23,779 nt of DNA. It comes from JAVHQB01 sp049299915. Lineage in GTDB: Bacteria > Patescibacteriota > Minisyncoccia > UBA6257 > JAVHQB01. Of the stretch, positions 23,424 through 23,779 are shown in pieces. The notes under the pieces are model-generated. The model saw only the letters and a program-made list of their open reading frames with translations, made no database searches and had not been told where the DNA came from. The translations under genes and the position numbers were made by a program. Position 1 is the stretch's first letter. Every line of letters begins with the position of its first letter. The DNA is taken from the NCBI GenBank assembly GCA_049299915.1, contig JBAQYG010000013.1:1-23779 (forward strand), written 5' to 3'.

Positions 23424-23779
23424 ATGAGATATAAAAACAAATTAAAAGTATTTTTGCTAGTAAATTGTTTAGCACTCACAGTGTTATTTTTAGGATCAAA
23501 CATAACATTCGCTGCCGAATTAAATTTTTCTCCCCCCAAGCTAATCGAAGAAACTGAAAATACCTATGTAGTAGATTTAAATCTAGATACCCAAGGAGAT
23601 AATATTAATGTCTTAGAAGTATTTTTAAATTATTCTCCTACAAATTTTGATTTAAAAAATATTCTGACTGGAGACTCTGTTATTAATTTTTGGGTTCAAA
23701 AACCGCAGAGCAAAGATGGTTTGATCCATTTTTCTGGTTCTATTCCTGCGGGCTATTTTGGCTCTAAAGGTAGGATACT
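23424..23779 (+). CDS. Secreted cohesin-domain protein (3' end outside window)
   Basis: The frame is open from the ATG at 23424 to the window edge, 118 codons. The signal peptide is clear (KNKLKVFLLVNCLALTVLFL, cleavage near TFAA). The mature part begins a cohesin-type beta sandwich: NTYVVDLNLDTQGDNINVLE, then VFLNYSPTNFDLKNI, then GDSVINFWVQKP, then IHFSGSIPAGYFGSKG. These are the usual cohesin strand blocks, including the G-x-x-P-x-G-F/Y-x-G turn. It follows the dockerin gene by 34 bp, so a partner relationship is plausible. What lies C-terminal, such as further cohesins or a membrane anchor, cannot be seen. Confidence 0.78.
   Translation, partial: MRYKNKLKVFLLVNCLALTVLFLGSNITFAAELNFSPPKLIEETENTYVVDLNLDTQGDNINVLEVFLNYSPTNFDLKNILTGDSVINFWVQKPQSKDGLIHFSGSIPAGYFGSKGRI

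Noticed and set aside
1..23779. Alternative genetic code with TGA read as Gly.
   Set aside because: All genes are full length without in-frame TGA and Gly is encoded by GGN, so reassignment is not supported.

Overview
The window is AT-rich, compact bacterial DNA of the kind seen in the Candidate Phyla Radiation (Patescibacteria). The signs are a short DnaX without a tau extension, tightly packed housekeeping genes, start codons with almost no Shine-Dalgarno sequences, and a block of large secreted proteins carrying cohesin, dockerin, LamG and tandem-repeat domains. I cannot name the phylum. The standard code fits: every gene reads through full length with UGA as a stop. However, none of the 17 gene ends visible here uses TGA (11 TAA, 6 TAG).

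Region 1 (1-5752, + strand) holds housekeeping and envelope genes: the C-terminal two thirds of seryl-tRNA synthetase, an FtsQ/DivIB-like division protein, an unrecognised 139-aa protein, a TraG/VirD4/HerA-like membrane ATPase, and a short dnaX. Region 2 (5745-6148, - strand) holds tRNA-Gln(CTG) and a small GIY-YIG endonuclease gene that converges on dnaX with an 8-bp overlap. Region 3 (6167-9340, + strand) is a DNA-repair operon: family 4 uracil-DNA glycosylase, exonuclease III (AP endonuclease), exonuclease VII large subunit with an N-terminal HRDC domain, and exonuclease VII small subunit. The 300-bp gap after it carries a probable structured small RNA with its own terminator, followed by a bidirectional terminator. 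Region 4 (9641-12380, - strand) is a two-gene glycosylation operon: a dolichyl-phosphate-sugar-synthase-like GT2 and a polytopic GT-C/PTPS-related membrane protein. It is divergent from rlmN (12479-13540).

Region 5 (13631 to the right edge, + strand) is a cell-surface locus. A 1954-aa secreted protein has a Thr-rich stalk, Ig-like domains, six tandem repeats resembling a phage structural-protein domain, a two-domain module and a terminal LamG lectin-like domain. After a 204-bp gap come a 572-aa secreted protein sharing the two-domain module, a membrane-anchored DUF916/COG1470-like protein, a secreted protein ending in a dockerin, and a secreted cohesin-domain protein cut by the window edge. 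The gaps of 36, 12 and 34 bp between these four genes suggest one operon.

The most interesting element is at 19621-19687, directly upstream of that operon. Its conserved blocks, stem and pseudoknot match the cyclic-di-GMP-II riboswitch class. If correct, a c-di-GMP-sensing RNA controls a cohesin/dockerin-type surface assembly in a CPR-like bacterium.
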